Positions 45,968 to 58,387 of a DNA stretch of 64,000 nucleotides are shown here, one piece after another; positions within the stretch are counted from its first letter, which is position 1, and the number at the start of each line of letters is the position of its first letter. The position numbers and the translations under genes were made by a program. Location of the stretch: NCBI GenBank assembly GCA_020747065.1, contig JAGMVK010000002.1:248001-312000 (forward strand). Direction: 5' to 3'. The DNA is from Cadophora sp. MPI-SDFR-AT-0126 (lineage: Eukaryota > Ascomycota > Leotiomycetes > Helotiales > Ploettnerulaceae). Below the pieces are notes generated by a model. It searched no databases and was not told the origin of the DNA. It saw nothing but the letters and a program-made list of their open reading frames with translations.

Positions 45968-46690
45968 TTAACAGAACTGGTGTGCCGGAGCCTCTCGAAT
46001 AGCAAGGATCGCACGAAGATCCTTAGATGTCTGCTCGTCGAGGTCCTCCGAAGAGGTAGCAAGAAGTGAGACTATTGCATTTCTAAGCTCAGACTTTAAC
46101 ATATCACATCCCTCTTCTCTAAATTCATCAGAATAATCCGAGGAGATCGAGTGCTTGAGGACAGCAAGTTAGATCTTGTCGAAGTGCTTCTCTAGTGCGG
46201 TATCATCCTCACACTTATCAAGTGCATCGGTAGCAATAATATAACAGTAACATAGTTTATTTTGTAGTTTCTATGTAGACTGGGAAGAAACTGACGTTAC
46301 TACTTCGAGAGGAGGAAACTTACAATATGAATCCGTCAAGTAACCCTACAAATGTATTATCGAAGGGACGGTACATTACAAGCGAGTAGATTAGTGGATA
46401 ACATGCCAAAAAAGCCCACATCTCCACCGCTCTTTCTTTGAGAAGAAGAAAGCTGGCTCGAAGACGCTGCAGTTCGTCATATTTTTGCGCGATGGTGCAG
46501 GCCAATGTTGATTTTCCCGTTCCAGCTAGGCCGTTCAACCAGAATATGTATCGCTCTTGTCGCTTAAATCGAGACTGAAAGATTCAGAAGCAGAAATTTA
46601 GGATCCTAAATCTACCATCATCTTTGAAGTTCGATTCTCTAGCCTTCATCAGGCAGTAGTTTGCTTTCCATGTCGTTCAGAATGAAGTGC
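45968..46690 (-). pseudogene. NACHT NTPase (NLR-type) remnant
   Basis: On the minus strand near 46545-46440 the sequence reads IFWLNGLAGTGKST, a NACHT Walker A motif of fungal NLR-like proteins, then IAQKYDELQRLRASF. There the frame breaks: the continuation SGGDVGFFG and NLLACNVPSL, which matches the usual GGGDVG..F..L...VPSL block, is in another frame. Further down, ATDALDKCEDD (about 46220-46180) resembles the Walker B block VIDALDECED, followed by an in-frame TAA and a 65-codon open stretch ending at 45968. No complete domain, start or effector survives. Founder NLR genes act in allorecognition and cell death; this copy is dead. Confidence 0.7.
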
Positions 46691-47690
46691 GGGGAAATCG
46701 TGGGGAAATCGCGGGGTTGCCCTAGCCAAATATCGTTAATCCTTTCGATTCGAGGTGATATACTCAGCTACCACACTATTGTCTGGCCCAGTCACCCTTC
46801 ACATTACAGAACGAGTCCTGATTTTGTTAAGAGTTGGCAACAAATACAGCTCCGATGGTGTTGACAAACGTCATTGGAGGATTGCTCCCGACCCGAGATC
46901 GTAATGGTTGGACAATGGCCCTGCCCACCCCCTCGGTCAAAACCTGTGAAGCCCACATCCTTTGCACCTTTGAACCATCACTTTCCCTAATCCGACGGCC
47001 GTATGTAAAGGTCACCAATTGTTGCCACTACCCGCAATGAGCACTCCGCCAGAATTCGCATTGCGGAGTTCTGAAGTACGTACGTAGCTTTCTGTTGCTT
47101 GGATATCGGAAGCTTCTAGTCTCAGTTGCTATGCCAGAGCAAACTCATTGCTAAAGATTTGAACAACTTCCAAGAAAAAGCCACAATCAAGCTGTTCCTT
47201 CTCCCCGGTTTTAAAAGTTGAAATTGGATGACGTAGTAAAGACAAGGGCCATGATGGCGAACAAGACCTCTTACGTCGAACAGCCTGGTGTATACAAGTC
47301 TTCGAGCTGAGCTCGTATTTCGGTGGCCGAAAAGGGAAATTTCCGCTCGGATTCGTGTTGGTTACGCTCCTCGCTTAAAAGTCAGGGGCGCCCCGCACGC
47401 CTCAACGATAGCCCCGCCGCCCGCACTGTCGGGTAGCTTGGACATTCGACTACAGGTAAAGGGAATCTTGTTTGTGGATACTATTGGTGGGTCGTTCGTC
47501 ATGGAAATGTATGTGAGGTAGGCGTATTGACGATTTTTCTTTCTTGTATTTAAAGCGCCTCCGTGCCTGCAACATCGAGGTGTTTATTGCATTACTTGGG
47601 TTTCTTCTCTCCCACATCAGTCTCTAGTTATACAAGGAGGTTCGTTCAGCTACCTGGTCAATTCAGAATTAGTGATCACCAGCATTCCCC
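46691..47690. other. Intergenic region
   Basis: Between the NACHT remnant and the carboxylesterase. Several short frames, none with a recognised domain. The last ~150 bp are probably the esterase promoter/5' UTR. Confidence 0.4.
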
Positions 47691-49480
47691 ATGCTATATA
47701 GTATGGTGTTGAGGCTACTCAGCGTGGCAGCTCTTTTCGGAGCAATTTACGCACAAAACTCATCATTGCCAGAAGTCGATCTCGGGTATGAGATCTACAG
47801 GGCTTCGGGCTTCAACGTAAGCATGTATCTGATTATATATGAAAGTGCTCACTAATGTATGACAGAGCACTGGGAACTTCTACAACTTTTCCAATGTTCG
47901 ATATGCTGCACCTCCAGTTGGTGATCTCCGTTTCGCACCTCCTCAGGCTCCTGGCGAGAATCGATCATCTGTCAACACTGGCAGCACCTCAAGGTATACG
48001 CACAATATTAGCATGAGTAAAAATTTGTCCAATCGGTACTGATCAAAGTAGGATCTGCCCACAGGCCACGCCAGGATGGTTGGGAGCCGCCTTGCCTTTC
48101 CTCGATAGTCTTCTGCTAGGACTGCCCTTCAACTCGACCCAATCATACACACCACCTGGTGCAAACTCTAGCAGCCCAGTTCCAGCACCAGATCCCAGGG
48201 AGTCTGAAGACTGTCTCTTCTTGGACGTTTTCGTGCCGAAGGGTGTTCTAACCAACGCAGGCCAAGGCTTCGGTGCTCCAGTGCTTGTTTGGATTTACGG
48301 TGGCGGCTACACTTTCGGTAATAAGAACAATGACCCTGGCGGACTGCTCGCCGCCTCCGGTAATTCATCAAATGGTGAGATCATATACGTTTCTATTAAC
48401 TATAGACTTGGCGCCTTCGGGTTTCAAGCCGGTCCCTCTTTCAACGCCGAGGGTGGTGTCTCAAATGTGGGCTTGTTCGACCAGCGTTTTGCTCTGGAGT
48501 GGGTGCAGCAATACATCCACCTTTTTGGGGGCGACAAGAACCGTGTCACGATTTTTGGTGAGAGTGCAGGCGGCGGAAGTACCATGCATCAGATCACTGC
48601 ATACGGTGGCAGGAAAGGCAAGGTGCCTTTCCAACAAGCTATCCCTCAAAGTCCCGGTTGGTGGCCAACACAGTCTAATGTCCAGACGGAAAACACGTAT
48701 CAGACATTTCTACGCTTGACGAACACTTCGTCTCTTGCAGAACTCCACGCTCTACCCTCAGATACTCTCATTCGCGCCAATGCCCAGCAAATCGTGCACG
48801 AATCGCCATACGGACAGTTCACTTATGGTCCCGTTGTAGATGGAAACTTTGTACCACTTCAGCCAGGACAACTTCTGGCACAGGGCAAGTTCGACAAGGA
48901 TGTCCGGGTTATGGCCGGCCACAATGCAGCTGAAGGAGCGTTCTTCACTCCTCCGGATATTCGATCAGATGAGACTCTGCAAACGCACCTGAGAACAGTT
49001 TTCCCAACTACACCGCAACAAACCATCGACGACATTACTCAAACTTTGTATCCAGCAGTCTTCGACGGATCTTTTCCATATCACGATCAATATTCCCGTG
49101 CTGCTTTCATCGTCTCTGAAGGCATCTTCACTTGCAATACGAACTACCTGATGACTGCGAACGGCAACAAGGCTTACTCTTACCTCTTCGCCGTTCCTCC
49201 CGCCTTACACGGCCAAGACGCTTCCTACACTTACTTTACTGGTGCGGCAACACCATCGGATTCCCTGTTAGGCGCCGTCAATGCGACCATTGCAACCGCG
49301 ATGCAGCAATTCATCACGAGCTTTGCCAAGGACGGCAGACCCAGTGCAAATGCCATTCGTCAATTCAACATGTACGGATCGGATGCAACAGTCCTGGGGC
49401 TTAATGCTACGGGTATCGATGAGATACGCGATAGCAACGCAAATGCACGCTGTGCTTGGTGGCAAAAAGCTCTGTTTTGA
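47691..49480 (+). CDS. Secreted type-B carboxylesterase/lipase
   Basis: Exons 47691-47816, 47866-47993 and 48052-49480 give 560 residues, or 556 if the second in-frame ATG (47703) is used. The latter opens directly with a signal peptide, MVLRLLSVAALFGAIYAQ. Alpha/beta-hydrolase landmarks: NVRYAAPPVGDLRFAPPQ, SEDCLFLDVFVPKG, PVLVWIYGGGYTFG (oxyanion hole), VSINYRLGAFGF, NVGLFDQRFALEWVQ and FGESAGGGS with nucleophile Ser near residue 252. Many N-glycosylation sites suit secretion. The family hydrolyses carboxylic esters, including lipids and cell-wall esters; the exact substrate is open. It lies upstream of the second glycosidase block but faces away from no obvious partner. Confidence 0.9.
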
Positions 49481-49611
49481 TAATCTTGGAGATGAAATGG
49501 TTCATGGTTAAAAGGATAGCGGTGTTATCATCACGGAGAATCTTGTAGAAAGCACAGGGTTGTAGTTTTCGTACTGCTATTGAGAATCGAACAGTTCTAA
49601 TCTTCATCTAT

Positions 49612-49743
49612 TTACTGCTTGTTCTGCTTCCAGTACATCAAAGCCAGGTTGGCCAGACTATCCAGACTTTCTGGATGTTCAGGGCCCATAGTCTGCTTTA
49701 TTATCTCACAGGCTTCGGGAATTTGTGATTCTACTTCGTCAGA
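49612..49743 (-). pseudogene. Kinesin-light-chain-type TPR repeat remnant
   Basis: The minus strand reads one clean repeat: ACEIIKQTMGPEHPESLDSL then ANLALMYWKQNKQ and a stop. The core GPEHP-SLDSLANLA is the hallmark of the C-terminal TPR arrays of fungal NLR and NB-ARC proteins. Only one repeat is present and no upstream frame continues. It is not collinear with the NACHT remnant (it would lie on the wrong side), so it derives from another copy. Confidence 0.62.
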
Positions 49744-49983
49744 CGTCCGTCACTGGAAAGTCATATTTCGTATCGACGCATGGGCCTTTTGTTCTTTGCC
49801 TTAGCACCATCAAGGGTATCAGATTTTGAGCCCATACAGGACATGTATAAACAGTGTTCTGCACATGAATGCTCATAGTCAGCAAATGTCCTCTGGCCGC
49901 CTAATTTCTGTCTTAGTCCATTTGGCTAGCTGTGCCTCTTTTTGCATATGCAAGAGCTCGCTTCGGTGTGTTAATGCAATTGC

Positions 49984-50301
49984 TATTATCCATTATCACG
50001 GGGCTTCAAGCACAGCTTGAAGTATTCAGCAGACTCAAAATGCATCGGCTCAAGTGACCTGACCAAGCACCTCAAGCGGAAGTATGTATCCTAGCTGAAG
50101 GAGGCAGATCGTCCCCAATGGGAACATTGTCAAATATTACTAGAACGTAAGATGGAACTCCAGAACCGGGCTCTTGTAATACACGGCACTGTTTCTAAAT
50201 GCCATTTTGAGTCGGTGCATGAGCTCACAAGGGGATGGGAGGCTGAAGATTCGGTACGGGAACTAATTAGCAGGCAGGCAGATGAAACTGAAATTAAGTG
50301 A
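49984..50301 (+). pseudogene. Possible zinc-finger-type gene remnant with nonsense codon
   Basis: A + frame reads RGFKHSLKY, then CIGSSDLTKHLKRKY, which looks like the second half of a C2H2 finger, then TAG (50092-50094). The same frame then stays open for 68 codons (REL-IS... ending EIK, TGA at 50299-50301). No start, splice site or complete finger. Suggestive only. Confidence 0.28.
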
Positions 50302-50340
50302 TTATGGATTATGTATCAAGCTCTCATCACGCAGACAGAT

Positions 50341-52806
50341 CTATTTGCGCATTGCCAATGTCGCCGACTGTATAAGGTTCTTGGAACTGAACCCGGTCTG
50401 AAACTTAATCCTTCCCGTTGGGAGAGCCCATGCTTGTGCAGCCGTGTCCCAATAACTCAAATCACGTCGTGTAAGGAAGAAAGTGACCTTTTGTTTCTCT
50501 CCCGGATTGAGGTGTATTTTTTCAAACCCGCGGAGAACTTTCAGAGGTGTGCCCTCGGGTACTGCATCTTGTGGGAGCGAAATGTATAGTTGCAAAACGG
50601 TCGACCCCGCCACGGCTCCCGTGTTCGAGACTTCTGTCTCTAGGGTCGCGAGGTGAGTCCACAGATCGGGGTTTCCTCCTGGAGCCGTTTTCAAAAGCGA
50701 ATTTGGTGTCCTGGCAGGATTTGGGAGTAGTGCGGACGCTGATAGCTTATCGTGTAGACTGAAGTTGGTGTAGCTAAGCCCATAGCCAAACTCGTACAAA
50801 GGCGTGATATCTCGGGCATCAAAATGCCGATAATCAATGAATTGACCTTCAGTGAAGTTTGATTGCCATGCACTAGGGCTGGTTACATTTGTGAGATTTA
50901 CAATTGGAATGTCGTAGTCAGCCGCATGGACAGGAATCGTGTAGGGAAGCCTTCCCGAAGGGTTCACGTCACCCCACAGGATATCAACAATTGAATTGCC
51001 GCTCTCTTCTCCAGGGAAATGGGCTGCTAAAATGGCAGTAACATTTGCGTTCTGAGCCCATGGCATTGTGTTTATACCTCCAGAGTGAGTAACAACAACG
51101 GTATTTGGGCACCTTCTGGCGACGTTCTCCACGACGAGGGTCGAGTTCCAATTGGCCTCATAAGCTGTACGGTCAGCGCTCTCTTCGGCGTATGTCTTCA
51201 AAAATACGAGACACACGTCGGGTGTGGGGTAAATAGTGCTGAAATCGTTTGTGGCGATAACGGCATTGTCGGTAAGATACTGCACTCTCGCACCTGTTTG
51301 CCTTGCGCGAGCTTTGATAGCTTCGAGAGGGGACACAAGATTTGTGTGACGAGCCGTACCAGATCCGCCTCCAATGTCGAGGGTGCCAAAATTAAATCCC
51401 CACTCATCGTAGTCTGTCACCTGGGTGAGACCCTCGGTAGGGTCAGGAGCATCGTTGCCGAAGACACCAATATTCTTGGGAGAGCGGAGTGGAAGTGCGG
51501 AGTTGAGATTTTTCAGAAGAACTGTGCCGGCAAATCCCAACTCGCGAATCAGGGTTGCATGATTTCCTCGAACATCTCGAGCAGGTATGTTTGCACTACC
51601 TGATAGATAAGTAGCGAGGAGGATAGCGATCATAGAGGGGTCCACAGTTGGATAGCTTTCATCTTGACGAAGAGAGTAGTAGGGTAGCAAAATACGTCGG
51701 ACCATGTCGTCAAGTCGTGTCATAGAAACGCTTCCATTGTTGACGGCTGCGGTGAGGTTGCCTCCGAAGAAGCTGTTGGCGACTCCACCAATACCAAATG
51801 AAGCTTGATCTGTAGAGCCTGGCATGGTCATATCCAAACCACCATTGATTGAGGCTACTCCGGAATGGGTTGCGAACCAATCTGACATGACGTAGCCTTC
51901 AAATCCTAATTCTCCTTTCAGAATTTCATCCAAAATGGCATGGTTCTCGCAAGCGTAGGTCTGATTGAGTCGGTTATAACTGCACATAATTGAAGCAGTT
52001 CCCGCCTTGACTGCGTCGTAGAACGGCCAAAGATACAGTTCGTGCATTGTACGGTCGTCAATATTTGAGGATATGGCGTCGATGCTGGCCCCATCCGAGG
52101 AGACGGTATTGGACCTCTGCGTTTCTTGCTCATTTCCAATAAAATGCTTGGAGCACGACTGGACACCAGCATCTTGCATACCACGGACTGATGAATCCAT
52201 CATCCATCCAGTCAGGTAAGGATCCGGAGAAAATCCTTCCCAGTTGCGGCCTCCCAATCCATGTCGTCCAAGTGGCCCCGCTACAGGACTATAACATTGT
52301 TAGGTATGCGCCAATATGTACAATTCTGAAATCAGAGTGTGCTTACCCTAAGCCTACGTGTACACCTTTGCCTTTAAACTCAGACCCCAAAGCAAATCCT
52401 CGTTGGTATACTAGGGCTTTGTCCCAAGAAGCTGCGGCTGTCAAACCTGCTGGAAATACACTGACAAGATCATTGCGGTTGACTCCAGACGGACCATCTG
52501 CAAGGCAAAGCCCTGAAAAGTTAAGTCTGGGAATAGGTGCAATGTTCCCAATACAGTTTCCACCCGCGCCTGTGACTAACGCTACTTTCTCAGTAAGATT
52601 AAGCTGGGCAATGAAGGCATTGGCTTTCTCTCGTGCGACATCTGCCATGAGTTCGTTAGCGTTGAGCTCATTATGAGCATGTGAAACTCACCGATGGACA
52701 ATGGCCGATTGACTGAAGCTGCGGAAGGCTCGAAACCTACGCCCTGTACCAGCGCTGTGAAGGGAGTGGCAAGAACGAAAAGACCAAAATGTAAGACAGT
52801 AGACAT
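50341..52806 (-). CDS. GH3 beta-glucosidase, secreted
   Basis: Exons are the complement of 52692-52806, 52347-52641 and 50341-52288, 785 residues. A signal peptide (VLHFGLFVLATPFTALVQG) is followed by the GH3 (alpha/beta)8 domain: LTEKVALVTG, CLADGPSGVN, FPAGLTAAASWD, GPVAGPLGRHGLGGRNWEGF, SCSKHFIGNEQETQR, IMCSYNRLN, and GYVMSDWFATHSG with nucleophile Asp273. The second alpha/beta domain and FnIII-like C-terminal domain follow (GFAGTVLLKN, PLYEFGYGLSYTNF, LKVLRGFEK). The enzyme splits cellobiose and other beta-glucosides outside the cell. Junctions join cleanly: SIG|DVAREKANAF and GLG|PVAGPLGRHG. It is adjacent to, and on the same strand as, the WSC-GH3-WSC gene, separated by ~1 kb. Confidence 0.93.
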
Positions 52807-53842
52807 ATTTTCGGCAACTGGCTCTTCCTGGACGCAAGGGAGGATAGAAGTCTATGCACTTGATATTTTGATGAGGAGGGCATGAATTTATATCCCATAC
52901 CGACAGAAATATCGACCTCATCGTAGCCCAGTGTTTTCTGGCCTCAAGGCCTTTTCTCAACCGAGCGATCACAACATGCATGACGAATCAACAGGACTTC
53001 TGCATGTTCAGGTTCGAATTTTTCTCGATGCTCTCGGCCCGATAGATGATCCAAGTTCAACGGATGCGGCACATCACAATTCTTTTCAAGGTTACCCAAT
53101 TCGAATAGTGATGAACTCAAATCCACGAATCATAGTGGCATAGAATATGACGCTGGTGGTGCTCGTATTTCGTATTGGTATTTCTTCAAGTGGTTAGTCA
53201 CGGTCATTAATCTCCGTCCCCAGAAATCTACCCCATGAGTATTCCACAAAATATGCAGAGCTTCCCCGCACAGCGCTGGATCACCCAATACCCCGCATGT
53301 AGTGTGTAGACCACTAGATCGTTTAGAGTCTCTCGGGTTATGACATAGTGTCGGTTCTCGCCCAAGCAAGATCCGAGCACCCAGATATGTTGAAATGTCT
53401 AGCTCTAAAATACAATTTAACCATAATAACGCCAGAGAAGAGCCGAGCAAGGGCAGAAACCCCGGACGTTCGAATACGAGCGGATACGGTATACGACGGA
53501 CGACACATGGAAACCTTTGTTGCTTTTGTTGCATGGTTATCCTCATTGCAGACGCCTCGACGGATAACAAGCCTCGAAAGGATAAGCGGGTTGCGGGATC
53601 ACCAAAGGTTACACCGAAGAAATGCCAGCGTGTATGGAAGCACTCGATTAATACTGTATAGAGGCTCTTTGGGACCACACTGTGTGCGACACCAACACGT
53701 GCTAGGAAAGGAGATAATTTGTACTCCCGAAATATCAAACGATGTTCTGCACCAAAATAAGGAAAACGATACGCTCTGATTTTATGATCTTGTCGGTCTT
53801 AATTCCAGACCTCAAGGACTCTCTTTGAGAATATGGAAGATA
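52807..53842. other. Intergenic region between the two GH3 genes
   Basis: Contains the promoter of the beta-glucosidase. A 203-codon minus-strand frame (53738-53130) has no recognised domain, start context or splice partner and is not called. Confidence 0.45.
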
Positions 53843-56800
53843 TCAAGATGGAGGCTGAATGACCACCGCTGGGGTAGCCTTATAAATGTTGATACTAACT
53901 TGTTAGCAGAAGACAGAATTAAAGTCGCAACACTCTGACGGTACTTACAATACTGACCCGCCACAAGTCTCTAAACCGTTTCCAGGACACGAAGAGTCGC
54001 ATCTAGAATCATCACTGGGGATGGCGGTGCTTGCCAGCGATGAAGCACAATAGCATTGCCTGAGAAGACCTAGGTCAGTCTAGCCCCAGTCACTTTCGAG
54101 TAGACTCACCATCCGTCTTCCACACCGGATATGTTAAATCCGGCTGAATGGCATCTATTGGCGCAAGCCTGCGGAGTATTGGTATTCTTGAGACTAAGGA
54201 CAGGGCCACCGAGGAGAGGCGCAGCTTTAGAATCCGCAAAGCAGCCTAGATATGATATGGCCACCGGGGATGCCTCGGCAACTGGAGACTTCTCAATCAT
54301 GGTTGCTGCGCCAGTCAACGTGAAGTATAACGAGAGAGTCGCATCAAAATCAAATGTAAGTAGGTAGTCGCCCGGATATATGACAAAGTTGCCATCCAGA
54401 TCCACTCGCGCTAGCGACCCGATTTCGAGCGGCAGGGACAGGACCATAGTTTCACCGGCATGGATATCGAAGAGGCGACTGTACGAAGCAAGGACCTTCA
54501 ACTGATATGGAGCTGGACCAGCATTTTGGGTAGAGATGAAGAGCAAACCAACAAAGTCCGAGCTCAAAGGACCAGTATTCGTCACACTAACGGCAACAGT
54601 TGCAAAAATGGCGGTCTCGATCAAGCCGGACCCGTCCACTCCTCCGTTCTCAGAAAGAATTTCATGTATACCGTACTTTTCTTCTGTTTTAGCAATCCAG
54701 GTCACGCTGAAGTTGGTGTAATGCAACCCATATCCAAATGGAAGGACAGGTGTCGGATACCACATATATGTCCTTCCAGAGTTGCTGCTAGAGGTATTCG
54801 GACGCAAAGCCATATCACTCATGCTGAAATTCTCAGTATAGTTTCCTGGGTACTGTGTGATGGGCAGGCGACCAGCAACAGATCGCGTCCCATCTAAGAT
54901 GTCTCTCAAAGCATCACCGCCAGATTGGGCGGGATAGCCTGCCCAGACAATTGCGCCGACTGCTGGGTTGCTGAGGAGGGAGGAGTCATCGAGTTGTCCC
55001 CCTCCAAACTGCACCACCACCAAGGGCTTCTCGAGTGCTACGAGCCGGCCAATGAGGTCAATTTGGTTTGCTGGCCATGTGATATTTGTCCTGTCCAGAC
55101 CTTCGACCTCAATGGATGTGTCAATCCCACCGCAATAGATAATGTAGTCAGCAGAAGATGCGATTGAAAGTGCTTCATCAAATCCAGTGCTATTGTTGCT
55201 GCTAATCGGCGTACCCAAGGCGTATGATATGTTTGACCATCCCTTCTGAAACGCTGCCAAGGGGCTGACTATGAACGCCGGTATCCCGTTGTAATTGCCC
55301 AACATTTGCTCTGTGGCGTTGGCCCAAGGACCGATAACTGCAACATTCGAAACCTTCTTCGAGAGCGGCAGAATGCCGTCGTTCTTGAGAAGTGTCATGC
55401 CTTGAACCGCAGCCTCATAAGCCAATTTTTGGGCACCAGTAGTCCCAACATCGGCCCAGCCCAGGGAGGAATATTCATGGCTGGAATCGAACCAGCCCGC
55501 ACGAACTAAGGAAGTGTACAAGCGAGAGAATGACTTGTCCACTGTTGCTTCTGTAGTGGTGTTTTGCGAGACTGCGATTCCCAAGGTCACATTATTGGCA
55601 GCAAAGTCGCATGCCAGATCAGTCCCCGCATTTATAGCTACCGACGCAGCATCGGGCAGGCTTGAAGCATAGTGATGTGCGGTAGTAATCTCAGTAACGG
55701 CAGAACAGTCAGAAGTCACCCATTGATATGGCTTGGACCAGCCCCAGTGCTCTCGGAGTACGTTCTGCAAGAGGTAGCGGTTAGCGCACGCGGGAATGCC
55801 ATCCACAGCGTTATACGAGCACATAACCGCGCCTACTTTGGCGTCCCGAGTACAAGTCTTGAATGAGGGTAGGTAGTATGCGGCCAGATCTTGAGCGGTT
55901 GGTTCCACATTAATGGAGTCGCGATTTGTTTCGATGTCGTAGGCCGCAAAGTGCTTGCAAGTGGCGATGAGTAGGGGAGTGTCCGGATCTACCCCGCCCT
56001 GAAGCCCTGTGATGAGATTATAAGTGTATTTTTGAAGGCGATGGGGATCTTCTCCCGGCGTCTCTGGTCCTCGTCCCCAACGAGGATCCCTGAAAGGGTT
56101 GATATTGGGCGTCCAAAAGTCCAACCCGGCTTGTCCATAGTTGGCAAAAGCGCGTCCTTCCCGACCAACAGCTGTAGCTATACTGTAAACCAATTCGTCG
56201 TTGAACGCAGCACTGGTAAGAATTGGCATCGGGAAGCTTGTGGCGTAGCTGAAAGGCGTGCCTATCGGCGTATTGAATTGGTACATAAAACCGCTTGCGA
56301 CTCCGTGAAGCGCTTCATTCCACCATTGGTATGCTGGCAATCCGAGTCTTTTGGACCCAATGGAATTATGCTGCATATTGAGAACTTTTTCTTGCAGCGT
56401 CATGCTTTCAAGGAGACCAGCAACGCGGTCTTCGTCACTGAGGGATGCGTCACATGTTGGACTCGAACATAAAGGTTGTCGTGAGCAATCTGGAAGTCCA
56501 CGAGCGGCCTGCACGCTGGGGTTGGGGACGGCGTTGAAAATTTTGGAGACCGATATCCTGTAGCTATTAGCCAGATTCTGGGCTATTCTATTCCTTTCTA
56601 AGATTAACCCACGTGCTCCTATTTCCGTAACAAAATGTCAAAGATTCAAGGCATGTGAACGAGCAAGACGCATTTGACTGTATCGTGGCAGACTCGGATA
56701 TCTCATTGCCACAATAGCATTGCCTAGTTGAGGTATCTGGGTTAATAAGCAGATTTGGTCCATAGCGAGGGGGTCTTACGTCGCCTGTGCAAAACCATCT

Positions 56801-57054
56801 CGTTCTAATAGTGGCTGAACGCCACTGAACGAGTACCCAGCCAACCCACACACTCCAGCACATGTCTGGGCATCCTCTACCACAATTATGTGCAGTCCGG
56901 AAAGGGTCGACGTCGAGCCCTGTGAGTAGCAGCCAATTGATGAGTAGGTCGGTGTGTACGCAGGTAGACATTCAGATGCGTAGGTAGTGGTCGAGCTCCC
57001 TGCAATTGAATATAGAAGTATTAGGACAGCTTTCCATTGAATCATATTTCTCAT
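53843..57054 (-). CDS. Secreted WSC-GH3-WSC protein, beta-xylosidase-type core
   Basis: Exons are the complement of 56780-57054, 56613-56723, 54110-56557, 53949-54059 and 53843-53894, 998 residues. A signal peptide (WKAVLILLYSIAGSSTT) precedes a WSC domain (~35-130): YSSIGCYSQGS, CAGVCGLAGYSFSG, QCYCGNE, CSFTCLES. Then comes a GH3 core: DRVAGLLESMTLQEKV, YQWWNEALHGVA, GLDFWTPNINPFRDPRWGRG, CKHFAAYD, MCSYNAVDGIPAC, WVTSDCSAV with nucleophile Asp412, and LPFGYGLHYTNFSV. These are beta-xylosidase-like GH3 traits (DPRWGRGPETPGED). A second WSC domain (~897-982) ends the protein: YLGCFADSK, ACANRCHSAGF, QCYCASS, CPGNGLETCGGS. WSC modules bind wall polysaccharide. Both modules share phase-2 introns flanking a 111-nt exon. 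Starting at 57171 would add a leader that hides the signal peptide. Confidence 0.88.
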
Positions 57055-58387
57055 GATGTTGAAATTCGATGTCACAATCGTGTCCTTGAAGCCTCTATTA
57101 CATAGATGGGAGCAGCTTCCAATATAAAGTCCAAGACGAGAAAAATTGTCGTCCTTTAAGATAACCAACAAGAGTAGCGGACATTAACACTTTCGGGCTT
57201 TCTTTCCCGGAACGCGAGGATTAACAAAATAACCCTGCCGGGTGAACAGACATATGCAATGTAAAAAACATCAGGCAATGGTGGTTGGAGGAGGCTGTTG
57301 GCTTTACTCGTATGAGAGCTGGTGAAGAGGGGATTTCTCCTTATGATTCACTTTGAGGTCACCTACCCAGTATTGCTGCTCAGCGAGCCCTTGACCGCCT
57401 TGTGCATGTACGGAAGGTGTAGAACCTCTTCCGGATAAGTATACGAGGTTATTACCTCATTCCTCCAAAAATTCACCCTTTGTCCTGGATCCCCAGGGAC
57501 TCACACTCCGCGGTAGGGATAGTAATAGGTCCTCAAGGCAGAGCATAGACCGGAGATCTGCAAGTGTCCAAGGGTTTACTATTATATTTTGAGAGCCACT
57601 TAACTTTGCAATATGTATCGTCGATGAGCACTAGTTCTTTAGACATTAAACAAGTATCCTTAATAATAACTGCATCCCGATCTAGAACTAATTACGTTTA
57701 AAGTCACTACCTAGGGCGTCCCTTGACGACCATGGGACCTCGGGTGCGTGCGCTGCAACGCATTTAGCCGATTTCACGAGTTGTGCAAACGTCGATGACT
57801 TACCGTTGGATCCAGGGATGGCCTGCATCGATGTACGAGAGGCATCACTTCCATCAAGTCTGCGTAAAGTGGAAAACGGCTTTTCAAAGAAATCCAAGTC
57901 AATAATTCGGCTCTACTCCGGGGTAAACAATCGGGTGAAAGAATAGTGGCAAACGGAGGCTCAACCCCGCACTCCATACCCCACCCTCCACACTCCCCAC
58001 CTTCATCTTTCTTCCATTGGAAACTATGCCAACCATACACAAATGTACCGAAAACGGAAATGAAACTCAATTGGTGGACTAAAAAGCAAAGTATACTGCT
58101 TTGGGTGGACCTACCGATGGACCGGACCGACTCATTTCTATACGGAGAATACGGTGCTGTACGAAGTGATCTGCTTTTGGACATGCCTACTGGACAAGTT
58201 TAATGTCTCGAGACCTGGACAGGACATTTACCCGAATGACGAAGTGAGGGGTGAACAAACGTCCTCCGAGGATTCGAGACAGCAAAGAAAGCCTGTACAA
58301 TATAGTACTCAAACTTACTCATTTGTCCTTGATCAGATTCCGATAACTCAACCTGATAGCAAACAGAATCCAGTCTTACCATGAACG
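57055..58387. promoter_or_regulatory. Divergent promoter region, WSC-GH3-WSC / GH106-like
   Basis: 1.33 kb between the two divergent start codons. No gene supported within. It should hold both promoters; no operator motif is claimed. Confidence 0.5.

Noticed and set aside
53130..53738. 203-codon minus-strand frame between the GH3 genes
   Set aside because: No domain, no signal peptide, poor start context and no homology I can recognise.
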